A stretch of DNA of 64,000 bases from Acidaminobacterium chupaoyuni (lineage in GTDB: Bacteria > Bacillota > Clostridia > Oscillospirales > Butyricicoccaceae), in NCBI GenBank assembly GCA_047936785.1, contig CP176394.1. The stretch is one strand, 5' to 3'. Below are positions 36,667 through 45,680 of this stretch, piece after piece. A program made the translations under genes and the position numbers. Under the pieces are notes generated by a model, which worked only from the letters and a program-made list of their open reading frames with translations, did not search any database and was not told the origin of the DNA. Numbering within the stretch: the first letter of the stretch is position 1; every line of letters starts with the position of its first letter.

Positions 36667-36757
36667 CGCCGCAAAGCTTCGGCTTTGTCCGGTTTATTCA
36701 TATATTACTATGGAATGAATCCGGCGGCGCGCACAAACAAGGGATGAAATATTCCCC
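36667..36757 (+). ncRNA. Candidate structured RNA (three-way junction) between rpsL and rpsG
   Basis: Closing stem CGCCG (36667-36671)/CGGCG (36725-36729); hairpin CAAAGC-TTCG-GCTTTG (36672-36687); second arm CCGG-TTT-ATTCAT (36689-36701) with ATGAAT-CCGG (36715-36724). A small GGGAT/ATTCC stem follows at 36741-36756, before the rpsG RBS. In E. coli, S7 represses translation by binding the rpsL-rpsG intercistronic region; a similar role here is inference. Confidence 0.55.
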
Positions 36758-36798
36758 TGAGTACCTATGAAATTCATTATGTGAAGGAGGGAAGCAAA

Positions 36799-37269
36799 GT
36801 GCCCAGAAGAGGATTTGTTCCCAAGAGAGATGTTCTTCCGGATCCGCTTTACAATTCGAAACTCGTGACCAAGCTCATCAACAACATCATGTATGATGGC
36901 AAGAAGGGCATTGCCCAGAAAATTGTTTACGATGCATTCGAAATCGTGAAGGAAAAGACCGGTAAAGAACCCGTAGAAGCATTCAACGAAGCCATGGAAA
37001 ACATCATGCCGGCACTGGAAATCAAGGCTCGCCGCGTTGGCGGCGCAACCTATCAGGTGCCCATGGAAGTGCGCCCTGAAAGAAGACAGACCTTAGGTCT
37101 GAGATGGATCACCCTGTATTCCCGCAACAGAGGCGAAAAGACGATGAAAGAGCGTCTGGCAGGCGAGATCATGGACGCGATCAATGGCACGGGCGGCGCG
37201 GTGAAAAAGCGTGAAGATACCCATAAAATGGCTGAAGCCAACAAGGCTTTCGCGCATTTTAGATGGTAA
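36799..37269 (+). CDS. rpsG: 30S ribosomal protein S7
   Basis: 156 aa from the GTG at 36799, 8 bp after AAGGAGG; this is the normal S7 length and gives the expected PRRG start. Motifs: DPLYNSKLVTKLINNIMYDGKKG, ALEIKARRVGGATYQVPMEVRPERR and KREDTHKMAEANKAFAHFRW. S7 nucleates assembly of the 30S head and contacts the E site. Confidence 0.97.
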   Translation: MPRRGFVPKRDVLPDPLYNSKLVTKLINNIMYDGKKGIAQKIVYDAFEIVKEKTGKEPVEAFNEAMENIMPALEIKARRVGGATYQVPMEVRPERRQTLGLRWITLYSRNRGEKTMKERLAGEIMDAINGTGGAVKKREDTHKMAEANKAFAHFRW

Positions 37270-37305
37270 ACCGCTATTTGAACCGTTTGACGAAAGGAGA
37301 TCACT

Positions 37306-39375
37306 ATGCCTAGGCAGTTTCCTCTTGAGCTCACCCGTAACATCGGCATCATGGCTCATATCGACGCCGGCAAGACAACCACAACAGAAAGAATTCTGTT
37401 TTATACCGGCGTAAACTATAAAATCGGTGAGACCCATGACGGCGCAGCAACCATGGACTACATGGAACAGGAACAGGAGAGAGGCATCACCATCACTTCT
37501 GCTGCCACAACCTGCGCTTGGAATGGCAACCGAATCAACATCATCGACACCCCGGGCCACGTGGACTTTACGGTTGAAGTGGAACGCTCGTTGCGCGTAT
37601 TGGACGGCAGTGTTACCGTTCTCTGCGCCAAAGGCGGTGTTGAACCTCAGTCTGAAACCGTTTGGCATCAGGCTGACAAATATCATGTTCCCCGTATGGC
37701 ATATGTCAACAAGATGGACATTATGGGCGCTGATTTTTATCATGTTATTGACATGATGAAAGACCGCCTGAAATGTAACGCTGTGCCCATCCAGCTGCCT
37801 ATCGGCGCAGAAGATGATTTCAAGGGCTTGATCGACCTGGTCGAAATGAAAGCCTATATCTATAATGATAACCTGGGCAAAGATATCTCTGTCATTGAAA
37901 TTCCCGATGATATGAAAGACCGCGCCGAGGAATATCGCAACAACCTGATCGAAGCCATCTCTGAATTTGATGACGCGATCATGGAAGCTTATCTGGAAGG
38001 CAAAGAAATCGAGATCAGCACGATCAAAACCGCTTTGAGAAAAGCTGTTTTGGCTGTTAAGATCATCCCCGTTTGCTGCGGCACATCCTACCGCAACAAG
38101 GGCGTTCAGAAATTGCTGGATGCCGTTGTGGATTATATGCCTTCGCCTCTGGATAAAAAAGCTATCGATGGTGTGAACCCCGACACCGATGAAGCGGATT
38201 GCCGTCATCCTTCCGATGACGAGCCGTTCTCTGCATTGGCGTTCAAGATCATCACCGACCCCTTCGTGGGCAAACTGTGCTTCTTCCGTGTCTATTCGGG
38301 CACTTTGGAAGCAGGCTCCACAGTTTTGAATTCCACCAAGGGCAATCGCGAGCGTATCGGCAGAATCCTTCTGATGCATGCAAACCACCGCGAAGACCTG
38401 GAAAAGGTTTATGCCGGTGACATTGCCGCGGCAGTCGGCCTGAAGAACACCACAACAGGTGACACGCTTTGCGACGAAAAAGCACCGATCATTCTGGAAT
38501 CCATGGAATTCCCCGAACCCGTTATTCGTGTTGCCATTGAGCCGAAAACAAAGGCCGGCCAGGAAAAAATGGGTATCGCTCTGGCGAAGCTGGCTGAAGA
38601 AGATCCTACTTTCCGCACCTATACAGATGAGGAAACAGGCCAAACCATCATTGCCGGCATGGGCGAATTGCATCTGGAAATCATTGTTGACCGTTTGCTG
38701 CGCGAATTTAAAGTTGAAGCAAATGTCGGTTCGCCGCAAGTTGCTTATAAAGAAACAGTTCGCAAGAGCGCGAATGTGGATATGAAATACGCCCGCCAGT
38801 CCGGCGGTAAAGGTCAGTACGGCCATGTTAAGATCATTCTTGAGCCCAACGAATCCGGCAAGGGATATGAATTCATCAACAAGGTCGTCGGCGGTGCGAT
38901 TCCGAAGGAATACATCGGGCCTATCGATCAGGGCATCCAGGGCGCCATGCAGAACGGCGTTTTGGCCGGATATAATGTTGTTGATGTGAAGGTCACACTG
39001 TATGACGGCTCTTATCATGAAGTTGACTCGTCTGAAATGGCCTTTAAGATCGCGGCATCCATGGCATTCAAAGAAGCGATGAGAAAAGCAGACCCCGTTT
39101 TGATGGAACCCATCATGAAGGTCAGCGTCATCGTTCCCGAAGATTACATGGGCGATGTCATCGGCGATTTGAACTCTCGCCGTGGCCAGATCCAGGGCAT
39201 GGAAGCCAGAAGCGGCGCACAGCAGATTGATGCGTTCGTGCCTCTGTCTGAAATGTTCGGTTATGCAACCGATTTGCGTTCCCGCACACAGGGCCGTGGC
39301 CAGTATACCATGGAGCCCAGCCACTACACCGAAGTGCCTAAGAGCATCCAGGAAAAGATTGTAGCCGGCAAATAA
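37306..39375 (+). CDS. fusA: Elongation factor G
   Basis: 689 aa. G1 AHIDAGKTTTTERIL, G2 RGITITSAATTC, G3 DTPGHVDFT, G4 NKMD, then domains II-V with the conserved domain IV region ending GRGQYTMEPSHYTEVP. GTPase that drives tRNA-mRNA translocation. AAAGGAG precedes the ATG. Same operon as rpsL-rpsG (36 bp after rpsG). Confidence 0.98.
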   Translation: MPRQFPLELTRNIGIMAHIDAGKTTTTERILFYTGVNYKIGETHDGAATMDYMEQEQERGITITSAATTCAWNGNRINIIDTPGHVDFTVEVERSLRVLDGSVTVLCAKGGVEPQSETVWHQADKYHVPRMAYVNKMDIMGADFYHVIDMMKDRLKCNAVPIQLPIGAEDDFKGLIDLVEMKAYIYNDNLGKDISVIEIPDDMKDRAEEYRNNLIEAISEFDDAIMEAYLEGKEIEISTIKTALRKAVLAVKIIPVCCGTSYRNKGVQKLLDAVVDYMPSPLDKKAIDGVNPDTDEADCRHPSDDEPFSALAFKIITDPFVGKLCFFRVYSGTLEAGSTVLNSTKGNRERIGRILLMHANHREDLEKVYAGDIAAAVGLKNTTTGDTLCDEKAPIILESMEFPEPVIRVAIEPKTKAGQEKMGIALAKLAEEDPTFRTYTDEETGQTIIAGMGELHLEIIVDRLLREFKVEANVGSPQVAYKETVRKSANVDMKYARQSGGKGQYGHVKIILEPNESGKGYEFINKVVGGAIPKEYIGPIDQGIQGAMQNGVLAGYNVVDVKVTLYDGSYHEVDSSEMAFKIAASMAFKEAMRKADPVLMEPIMKVSVIVPEDYMGDVIGDLNSRRGQIQGMEARSGAQQIDAFVPLSEMFGYATDLRSRTQGRGQYTMEPSHYTEVPKSIQEKIVAGK

Positions 39376-39395
39376 GCTTTTTTATTAAAATTATC

Positions 39396-39424
39396 TTGCA
39401 AATGAGCTCATTTTCGGATAAAAT
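39396..39424 (+). promoter_or_regulatory. Promoter of tuf
   Basis: TTGCAA, 17-bp spacer, TAAAAT in the fusA-tuf gap, indicating extra tuf transcription. Confidence 0.65.
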
Positions 39425-39484
39425 GGGTTCATTGCAAGGCAAATTAACAATTATGTATTGTTATCGAATAAGGAGGAGAACACA

Positions 39485-40687
39485 ATGGCTAAGGCTAAAT
39501 TTGAAAGAACCAAACCCCATGTTAACATCGGCACCATTGGTCACGTTGACCATGGCAAGACCACAACAACTGCGGCAATCACAAAGGTTCTGGCTCTGAA
39601 GGGCCAGGCTAAGTATGAAGCCTATGACATGATCGACAAGGCTCCCGAAGAGAGAGAGCGCGGCATCACGATCAACACAGCTCACGTGGAATATGAAACA
39701 GACAACCGTCACTATGCCCATGTTGACTGCCCGGGCCATGCTGACTATATTAAGAACATGATCACCGGCGCTGCTCAGATGGACGGCGCGATCCTGGTTA
39801 TCGCTGCTTCCGACGGCCCGATGGCTCAGACTCGCGAACACATCCTGCTTGCTCGTCAGGTGGGCGTGCCCGCTATCGTTGTCTTCCTGAACAAAGTTGA
39901 TCAGGTTGACGATCCCGAACTGCTGGAACTGGTTGAGATGGAAGTTCGCGAACTGCTGTCCACCTATGATTTCCCCGGCGACGAAACCCCCATCATCAAG
40001 GGTTCTGCGCTGCAGGTTCTGGAATCCACTTCCACAGATTACAATGCTCCTGAATACGAATGCATCAGAGAGCTGATGGCTGCTGTTGACTCTTATATCC
40101 CCACTCCTGACCGTAAGGCTGACCTGCCTTTCCTGATGCCTGTTGAAGATGTGTTCACCATCACAGGCCGCGGCACTGTTGCTACAGGCCGTGTGGAGCG
40201 TGGTATGCTGAAGATGTCTGAAGAAGTTGAAATCGTTGGTTTGATGGATGCTCCCAAGAAGACTGTTGTTACCGGCATCGAAATGTTCCGCAAATTGCTG
40301 GACTTCGCTGAAGCTGGCGATAACATCGGCTGCTTGCTGCGCGGCATCAACAAAACCGATATCGAGCGTGGTCAGGTTCTGGCGAAACCCGGTTCCATCC
40401 ATCCTCATACAAAATTCCATGGCCAGGTTTATGTTCTGACCAAGGAAGAAGGCGGCCGTCATACACCGTTCTTCAACAACTATCGTCCTCAGTTCTATTT
40501 CCGTACAACTGACGTAACCGGTGTTGTTTCTCTGCCCGAAGGCATTGAAATGTGCATGCCTGGCGACAATGTTGAAATGGATGTTGAACTGATCACTCCT
40601 ATCGCTATCGAAGAAGGCCTGCGTTTTGCTATCCGTGAAGGCGGCAGAACTGTTGGTTCGGGCGTTGTCACAAAAGTTAACGCTTAA
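39485..40687 (+). CDS. tuf: Elongation factor Tu
   Basis: 400 aa. G1 GHVDHGKTTTTAAI, RGITINTAHVEYE, DCPGHADYIKNMITGAAQMDGAILV, NKVDQVDD, and C-terminal beta-barrels ending GRTVGSGVVTKV. Delivers aminoacyl-tRNA to the ribosome. The ATG at 39485 has AAGGAGG. Codon use is noticeably more T-ending (GTT, GCT) than in neighbours, as for a very highly expressed gene. No S10 operon follows. Confidence 0.98.
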   Translation: MAKAKFERTKPHVNIGTIGHVDHGKTTTTAAITKVLALKGQAKYEAYDMIDKAPEERERGITINTAHVEYETDNRHYAHVDCPGHADYIKNMITGAAQMDGAILVIAASDGPMAQTREHILLARQVGVPAIVVFLNKVDQVDDPELLELVEMEVRELLSTYDFPGDETPIIKGSALQVLESTSTDYNAPEYECIRELMAAVDSYIPTPDRKADLPFLMPVEDVFTITGRGTVATGRVERGMLKMSEEVEIVGLMDAPKKTVVTGIEMFRKLLDFAEAGDNIGCLLRGINKTDIERGQVLAKPGSIHPHTKFHGQVYVLTKEEGGRHTPFFNNYRPQFYFRTTDVTGVVSLPEGIEMCMPGDNVEMDVELITPIAIEEGLRFAIREGGRTVGSGVVTKVNA

Positions 40688-40711
40688 TTTCGCTTAGCTG
40701 TTATCAACAAT

Positions 40712-40744
40712 AAAATCCCGATGCGCAAGCATCGGGATTTTTTC
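40712..40744 (+). terminator. Terminator of the str operon
   Basis: AAATCCCGATGC-GCAA-GCATCGGGATTT followed by a T run. Confidence 0.95.
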
Positions 40745-40804
40745 ATATGAAACCGATGCCTTTTGCGAGATGGGAGACAAAGGGCCGTGGCAGCGGAAGG
40801 AAGC

Positions 40805-40857
40805 TTCAATTCCTGCTGTGAAAGGAAAACATTATTCTGTGGCCAGCAGAAATTGAA
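40805..40857 (+). other. Hairpin upstream of the P1-peptidase gene
   Basis: TTCAATTCCTGCTG and CAGCAGAAATTGAA pair over 14 bp with one mismatch around a 25-nt loop, ending 59 bp before the peptidase start; role unknown. Confidence 0.5.
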
Positions 40858-40916
40858 AACAGATGCCGGTGATTTGGCAAAAAACAAAGAAAACGGTGGA
40901 AAAAGGGGTAGAAGAC

Positions 40917-41948
40917 ATGCAGAAAAGAATAGAAGAATATGGCGTTTCGATCGGTGAGATGAAAAAAGGCCCGCGCAATAAGATCACGGATGTGGCAGGC
41001 GTGAAAGTGGGGCACTGCACCATCGATAACCAAAATAATCAGACAGGCGTCACGGTGGTGATCCCGGCAGAGGGAAACCTGTTTGCAGAAAAGCTGCCGG
41101 CCGCTTCGTTTGTTTGGAACGGCTTCGGCAAAACGGCGGGCCTGATTCAAATTGATGAATTGGGCACGCTGGAAACGCCCATTGCCTTAACGAATACTTT
41201 GAATGTCGGCCTGGTGCATGATGCCCTGGTGGAATATGCCGCGAGGCAGTGTGAAGCGGATGGAGTGGAGATGCGCAGCCTGAACCCTGTTGTCTGCGAA
41301 TGCAATGATTCAAGAATCAACCAGATCACCCATCGTGCCGTCAAAACAGAGCATGTGATGCAGGCTTTTGAAAACGCTTGCGAAGATTTTGAAGAAGGCG
41401 ATGTGGGATGCGGAAAATCCACCATCTGTCATGGCCTGAAGGGCGGCGTGGGTTCGGCTTCGCGCGTTTTTGAATTGGGCGGAAAAGAATATACCATCGG
41501 CGTTTTGGTGCAGAGCAATCACGGCAAGATGGAAGATCTGACAGTGGCGGGCAAGCCCATCGGCAAGGATCTGGCGGCGAAAAATCTGGGCGACACCCCC
41601 GTGGATCAGGGCAGCATTATTATGATCGTTGCGACGGATCTGCCCTGCAGCCAGCGCCAGCTTAAGCGCATGATCAAAAGGGCCAGCGTGGGTCTTGCCC
41701 GTTTGGGCAGCTATGTGGGGCATGGCAGCGGAGAGGTGATGGTTGGGTTTTCCACCGCCCGGCGAATTCCGCATGACACACAGCAGGAGATTCTGCCCTG
41801 CTTTGAACTCAATGAAAACAAGATCGATCTGGCTTTTCGCGCCGTGGCCGAAGCGACCGAAGAAGCTGTTTTGAACAGCATGGTTTGCGCCGGCCCGGCC
41901 CGCCGCCTGGATGGAATGTATATCCATTCTTTGCGTGAATTTTTATAA
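40917..41948 (+). CDS. P1-family (DmpA-type) aminopeptidase
   Basis: 343 aa. N-terminal nucleophile-type fold: NKITDVAGVKVGH, GVTVVIP, STICHGLKGGVGSASR, YTIGVLVQSNHG and the self-cleavage site Gly232-Ser233 in DQGSIIMIVATDLP. In DmpA the precursor is cut here so that Ser becomes the N-terminal nucleophile of the beta subunit. Members cleave N-terminal L- or D-amino acids or beta-peptides; specificity cannot be read. The ATG at 40917 follows AAAAGGGG; an earlier ATG at 40863 has no RBS. Confidence 0.87.
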   Translation: MQKRIEEYGVSIGEMKKGPRNKITDVAGVKVGHCTIDNQNNQTGVTVVIPAEGNLFAEKLPAASFVWNGFGKTAGLIQIDELGTLETPIALTNTLNVGLVHDALVEYAARQCEADGVEMRSLNPVVCECNDSRINQITHRAVKTEHVMQAFENACEDFEEGDVGCGKSTICHGLKGGVGSASRVFELGGKEYTIGVLVQSNHGKMEDLTVAGKPIGKDLAAKNLGDTPVDQGSIIMIVATDLPCSQRQLKRMIKRASVGLARLGSYVGHGSGEVMVGFSTARRIPHDTQQEILPCFELNENKIDLAFRAVAEATEEAVLNSMVCAGPARRLDGMYIHSLREFL

Positions 41949-42016
41949 ATTTTTTATTTTTTTAGCCGTAAAATAAAAAGGTTTTGAAAAGCTATCGCTT
42001 CGCCGATTTTATAGTG

Positions 42017-42053
42017 AAAAAAGTGCCTATCCATGAGCGGATAGGCACTTTTC
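42017..42053. terminator. Bidirectional terminator between peptidase and GNAT genes
   Basis: AAGTGCCTATCC pairs with GGATAGGCACTT, flanked by A and T runs. Confidence 0.88.
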
Positions 42054-42089
42054 ATAAAAGCACAGAAAATATAAACGACGCGATAAAGG

Positions 42090-42572
42090 TTACACGGAGC
42101 GACTCATAACAACAAAAAGGGTATTTGATTTTTTATGCCTGATGCGGCCGATTTCTTGAAAGCCGCAGCTGTGATAGAGCGCGATGGCTCTTTTATTGAA
42201 GGCGGCCACAACCAGACGAAACCCTTTTGCGCAAAACCGCTGTTCGGCGCAGCGCAGGCCGCTTTTCAGAAACTCTCGCCCATATCCATGCCCGCAAAGC
42301 GCGGGGGAAAGCCCCAAACCAATATCGATCTTATCCTCATCAGCCGTATAGCTCGTTTCAGTGGGGATCTGCGCCGACCCGCCAAAACAGAAGTAACCGA
42401 TAAGATCTCCCGCTGCATTGACGCAGGAAAAATATTCGCCGTTCATAAGCTCTGAAAGAGTTTCTTGATTTTTTTCAAAGCTGTAGACGGCATATTCGCC
42501 GGGATATTGCCACTGGCAGATGCTTTCGGCATATGCTGCGGTCATCGGGTCGATCTGATACAAAGGGTACAC
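42090..42572 (-). CDS. GNAT-family N-acetyltransferase
   Basis: About 160 aa. GNAT core: GDLIGYFCFGG (beta4), the acetyl-CoA loop with GLGLSPALCGHGYGREFLKSGLRCA (Q/R-x-x-G-x-G/A variant) and the C-terminal VAAFNKRAIALYHSCGFQEIGRIRHK, as in RimI/ribosomal-protein or small-molecule acetyltransferases. The substrate is unknown. Start uncertain: GTG at 42572, or a TTG three codons later that is better spaced from AAAGG. Stands alone. Confidence 0.8.
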   Translation of the reverse strand: MYPLYQIDPMTAAYAESICQWQYPGEYAVYSFEKNQETLSELMNGEYFSCVNAAGDLIGYFCFGGSAQIPTETSYTADEDKIDIGLGLSPALCGHGYGREFLKSGLRCAEQRFCAKGFRLVVAAFNKRAIALYHSCGFQEIGRIRHKKSNTLFVVMSRSV

Positions 42573-42648
42573 CGCCTTTAAAAGAAATTTTAAGGAGTAA
42601 GCCGAAAAATTAGACTGCCATGAAAAAACGGCAGCAAGTTTTTTACCC

Positions 42649-42715
42649 TGCCCAAAGGTATAGAGCGTGAAAGATGGAGGGTGCCAAAGATATAGAATGC
42701 CAAAGATATAGAGCG
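42649..42715. repeat. Three short direct repeats at the end of thiD
   Basis: TGCCAAAGATATAGA occurs at 42682-42696 and 42698-42712, and a variant (TGCCCAAAGGTATAGA) at 42649-42664. The last copy abuts the thiD stop codon. A weak CTGCC/GGCAG hairpin (42615-42634) may terminate the thi operon. Confidence 0.75.
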
Positions 42716-43495
42716 TTAAAGGCTCCAGCAGTGGTTCAGAGGCCCCGAACCGCGGCCAAGATCCAGCCGGGCATTGATGGCGCCGGTGATATAGGCTTTG
42801 GCCTGCGCCACACTGTCGCTGATGGAAAGGCCGGCGGCAAGGCCGCAGGCGATGGCGGAAGAAAGCGTGCAGCCGGTTCCATGGGTGTTGGGGTTATCGA
42901 TGCGGGGGGAAGAGAACCACTTCTCGCATCCGCCTTCTAAAAGCAGATCATCACAGCTTTTTTCAAGATGGCCGCCTTTGATCAGAATAGCGGCAGGCGT
43001 CAGCATGGAAAGCCGGCGGGCAGCTACCGTTATTTCACACCTGCTTTGCACATCGGAACCCGTGAGGGCCGCAGCTTCGGCAAGGTTGGGGGTGATGACG
43101 GCGGCCAGTGGAAACAGCCGGGCCACCAAAGCAGCCACCGCGCTTTTTTGAAGGAGAGGTTTTCCGCTGGTGGAAATCATCACAGGATCTAAAACCACTT
43201 TTTCACAGGCATATTGTTTGAGTTTTTGTGCGATTACTTCGATCAGGGCTTCGGAAGAAACCATGCCGATCTTGATTGCGTCGGGGCGGATATCCGTGAA
43301 GATCTGATCCAGCTGCTGCGCCAGAAATTCGGGAGGAATCTCATGGATGGCCGTCACTCCGGTGGTGTTTTGGGCGGTCAGCGCGGTGATGGCGCTCATG
43401 GCATACATTTTGTGGGCGGTGATGGTTTTAATATCCGCCTCAATTCCCGCGCCGCCGCTGCAATCAGAGCCGGCAATGGTCAGAACTGTTTTCAT
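42716..43495 (-). CDS. thiD: Hydroxymethylpyrimidine/phosphomethylpyrimidine kinase
   Basis: 259 aa, ribokinase-like. Begins MKTVLTIAGSDCSGGAGIEADIKT; it has VLDPVMISTSGKPLL and the anion-hole/catalytic DNPNTHGTGCTLSSAIA. Phosphorylates HMP to HMP-P and HMP-PP for thiamine synthesis. The ATG at 43495 overlaps the stop of the HAD gene (ATGA), with GAGG upstream. Last gene of the TPP-controlled operon. Confidence 0.93.
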   Translation of the reverse strand: MKTVLTIAGSDCSGGAGIEADIKTITAHKMYAMSAITALTAQNTTGVTAIHEIPPEFLAQQLDQIFTDIRPDAIKIGMVSSEALIEVIAQKLKQYACEKVVLDPVMISTSGKPLLQKSAVAALVARLFPLAAVITPNLAEAAALTGSDVQSRCEITVAARRLSMLTPAAILIKGGHLEKSCDDLLLEGGCEKWFSSPRIDNPNTHGTGCTLSSAIACGLAAGLSISDSVAQAKAYITGAINARLDLGRGSGPLNHCWSL

Positions 43496-44136
43496 AAAAG
43501 GTTCCTCATTTCGGTGAAATCGGTAAAGCAGGCCACGCAGGAAGCTTCCAGCAGGGCGCGCTGTGCGGAAAAAGCAGGGTCGTAGATCCCATAAACAACA
43601 CACCCCGCCGCGCGGGCGCTTTGTGCCGCATGGGGCGCATCTTCAAAGACCGTCAGTTCTTTGGGCAAACAGCCCAAAAGTTTTGCGGCCGTTTGAAAGA
43701 CCAGTGGGGAATCTTTTGTTTGGTTCCACGCGCCGCAGGAATCGATGCGGTGGAAATAACCGAGCAGACCGCATCGGCGAAGAGCGGCCTCCACATGCTG
43801 CCGGCGGGAAGCGGTGAGAATATTCATCGAGCGATGAGCCGCCGCGCAGTCTTTTAAAAAAGCGGGCACGCCGGGTTTGGGCATGATCTCAAAGGCATAT
43901 CGCTTTTCAAGAAGCGAAAATACCTGCGTCTCCAGTTCCTGCGGGGTGGGGGAAAGCCCCAAAACCTCGTGAAAATACAGGCAGACCTGCCCGACATTCA
44001 TCGAAGTCACACGGCTTTCCAGATCGGGCGGCGGCGTTTTGCCATGCAGGCGCAAAAAATCCGTGGCCAAATGATCCCAGATCCCCATGGAATCAAACAG
44101 CGTGCCGTCAAAATCAAATAAAAGATTATTTGTCAT
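43492..44136 (-). CDS. HAD-family phosphatase in the thiamine operon
   Basis: 214 aa. Motif I LLFDFDGTLFDS, motif II NILTASRR, the conserved Lys of NQTKDSPLVF, and motif IV FEDAPHAAQSARAAG, with an alpha-helical cap: a typical subfamily I phosphatase. Its start overlaps thiE by 11 bp and its end overlaps thiD by 4 bp, so it is translationally tied to both. By context it may hydrolyse thiamine phosphate or an HMP/thiazole phosphate; this is inference. No thiL is present here. Confidence 0.85.
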   Translation of the reverse strand: MTNNLLFDFDGTLFDSMGIWDHLATDFLRLHGKTPPPDLESRVTSMNVGQVCLYFHEVLGLSPTPQELETQVFSLLEKRYAFEIMPKPGVPAFLKDCAAAHRSMNILTASRRQHVEAALRRCGLLGYFHRIDSCGAWNQTKDSPLVFQTAAKLLGCLPKELTVFEDAPHAAQSARAAGCVVYGIYDPAFSAQRALLEASCVACFTDFTEMRNLL

Positions 44137-44773
44137 TTTCGCATATTTCGCGCGAAAGCGCAAGAAGATCTTTTGCCGCAGCCTGCGGATCTTTTTGGGC
44201 AAACAGCGCCGAAACCACAGCGACCCCCGCCATTTTGCAGCCCTTCAGCAAAAGAATATTTCGGGCGCTGATGCCGCCGATGGCAACCACGGGGATCTGA
44301 ACGCTTTCGGCGATTTGGCGCAAAAGCGCGGGAGAAATGGTTTGTGCATCGGCTTTGGTGGAAGTGCCGAAAACGGCGCCGACGCCGATATAATCGGCGC
44401 CCTGTTTTTCGGCGGCACGCGCCTGTTCCACAGTGCGGGCGGAGACGCCTAAAATTTTATCGGGCCCGATCTGGCGGCGGATCAGCGAAGCGTCGCCATC
44501 CCCCTGGCCGATATGCACACCGTCGGCGCCGCTTTCCAGCAGAACATCCACACGGTCGTTGATGATCAGGGGAACCTGATAGCGGGCGGTGATTTGGCGC
44601 ATGGCAAGCGCTTCACGCACAAAAGAGGCCGTATCCGCTTGCTTTTCGCGCAGCTGCAGCAGCGTGACGCCGCCTTTCAACACTTCTTCCACATCGTGTT
44701 CCAGGGTTCTGCCGCAAAGCCAGCTGCGGTCTGTGACGGCATACAGCCGCAAAGTTTCTTTAGAAAAATTCAA
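44126..44773 (-). CDS. thiE: Thiamine-phosphate synthase
   Basis: 215 aa TIM barrel. LRLYAVTDR, GGVTLLQLREK, PLIINDRVDVLLESGADGVHIGQGD, ILGVSARTVEQA, YIGVGAVFGTSTK and VVAIGGISARN. Joins HMP-PP and hydroxyethylthiazole phosphate. The TTG at 44773 is chosen as start because GGAGG lies 8 bp upstream, inside the thiM 3' end, and it gives the usual length; the ATG at 44788 has no RBS. Confidence 0.93.
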   Translation of the reverse strand: MNFSKETLRLYAVTDRSWLCGRTLEHDVEEVLKGGVTLLQLREKQADTASFVREALAMRQITARYQVPLIINDRVDVLLESGADGVHIGQGDGDASLIRRQIGPDKILGVSARTVEQARAAEKQGADYIGVGAVFGTSTKADAQTISPALLRQIAESVQIPVVAIGGISARNILLLKGCKMAGVAVVSALFAQKDPQAAAKDLLALSREICENDK

Positions 44774-45566
44774 TTTCTTTTCCTCCATTCCAGACAGCAT
44801 CACTGAGCAGGCTCATTTGGTCGATGAGCCCCATACGAAAACTCGCTGTGCCGCGAGATTCGGCGGCAAGCTGGCCGCAAAGCCCCATGGCAGAAACCGC
44901 AGCCACCGAGGCTTCAAAAGGCGAATCGGGGGCTGCGCCCAGATAGGCCCCCAACAGCGCGGAAAGCATGCAGCCGCTGCCGGTGATTTGGCTCATCATC
45001 GGGTGGCCGTTGCGCAGGCGCGCCGCCTGACGGCCGGAAACCACAAGGTCGGTGGGGCCTGTGGCGATGATGACCGCGCCGCAGGAAAGGCTGAAACGCT
45101 TCACCGCGGCCAGCAGGGAACAGAAATCGGTTTGCGCCGCTTCAGCAGAAACATCTACGCCATGCGCCCGGGCGGGGATGCCCGCCAGGCGGCAGATCTC
45201 GGAAAGATTGCCGCGGATCACAGAAAACCGCAGCTGTTTCAGCAACCCGGCCGCCGTATCGGCGCGAAAAGCCGAAGCGCCGATGCCCACAGGATCCAGC
45301 AACACCGGGTGGCCAAGGCGGTTTGCTTCTTTGCCCGCCAAAAGCATGGCTTCGGCATGGCGCGGGTTCAGCGTTCCCAGATTCAGCACAAGGGAAGAAC
45401 AGCCGGAAGTGATCTCTGCCGCTTCCAGCGGATCATCGGCCATAATGGGCGAAGCCCCCGCGGCCAGCAGAAGGTTGGCGCAATCGTTGGCGGTGACATA
45501 ATTTGTGATTAGATGGACAAGGGGCGCGCGGCGGCGCACCCATTCGGGGGTGATCGTTTCGTTCAT
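44760..45566 (-). CDS. thiM: Hydroxyethylthiazole kinase
   Basis: 268 aa. PLVHLITNYVTANDCANLLLAAGASPIMADDP, LDPVGIGASAFR, VIRGNLSEI and QITGSGCMLSALLGAYLG (catalytic Cys/anion hole). Phosphorylates the thiazole moiety during salvage. First gene after the TPP riboswitch. With thiE and thiD but without thiC/thiG here, the operon looks like a salvage set. AGAGG RBS 8 bp before ATG. Confidence 0.93.
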   Translation of the reverse strand: MNETITPEWVRRRAPLVHLITNYVTANDCANLLLAAGASPIMADDPLEAAEITSGCSSLVLNLGTLNPRHAEAMLLAGKEANRLGHPVLLDPVGIGASAFRADTAAGLLKQLRFSVIRGNLSEICRLAGIPARAHGVDVSAEAAQTDFCSLLAAVKRFSLSCGAVIIATGPTDLVVSGRQAARLRNGHPMMSQITGSGCMLSALLGAYLGAAPDSPFEASVAAVSAMGLCGQLAAESRGTASFRMGLIDQMSLLSDAVWNGGKEIEFF

Positions 45567-45631
45567 GTGGTTACCTCTGTCAGGATGATTGATGAATCGG
45601 AAAGGGAAGCTTTTATGAACCCGAAATATTG

Positions 45632-45665
45632 AAAAGGGGAACCCGCCTGTTGGCAGATCCCCCTT
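45632..45665 (-). terminator. Terminator of the TPP riboswitch expression platform
   Basis: Minus strand: AAGGGGGATCTGCC pairs imperfectly with GGCGGGTTCCCCTT, then TTTT, between the aptamer and thiM. Confidence 0.75.
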
Positions 45666-45680
45666 CGAAAGCGTTGTTTG

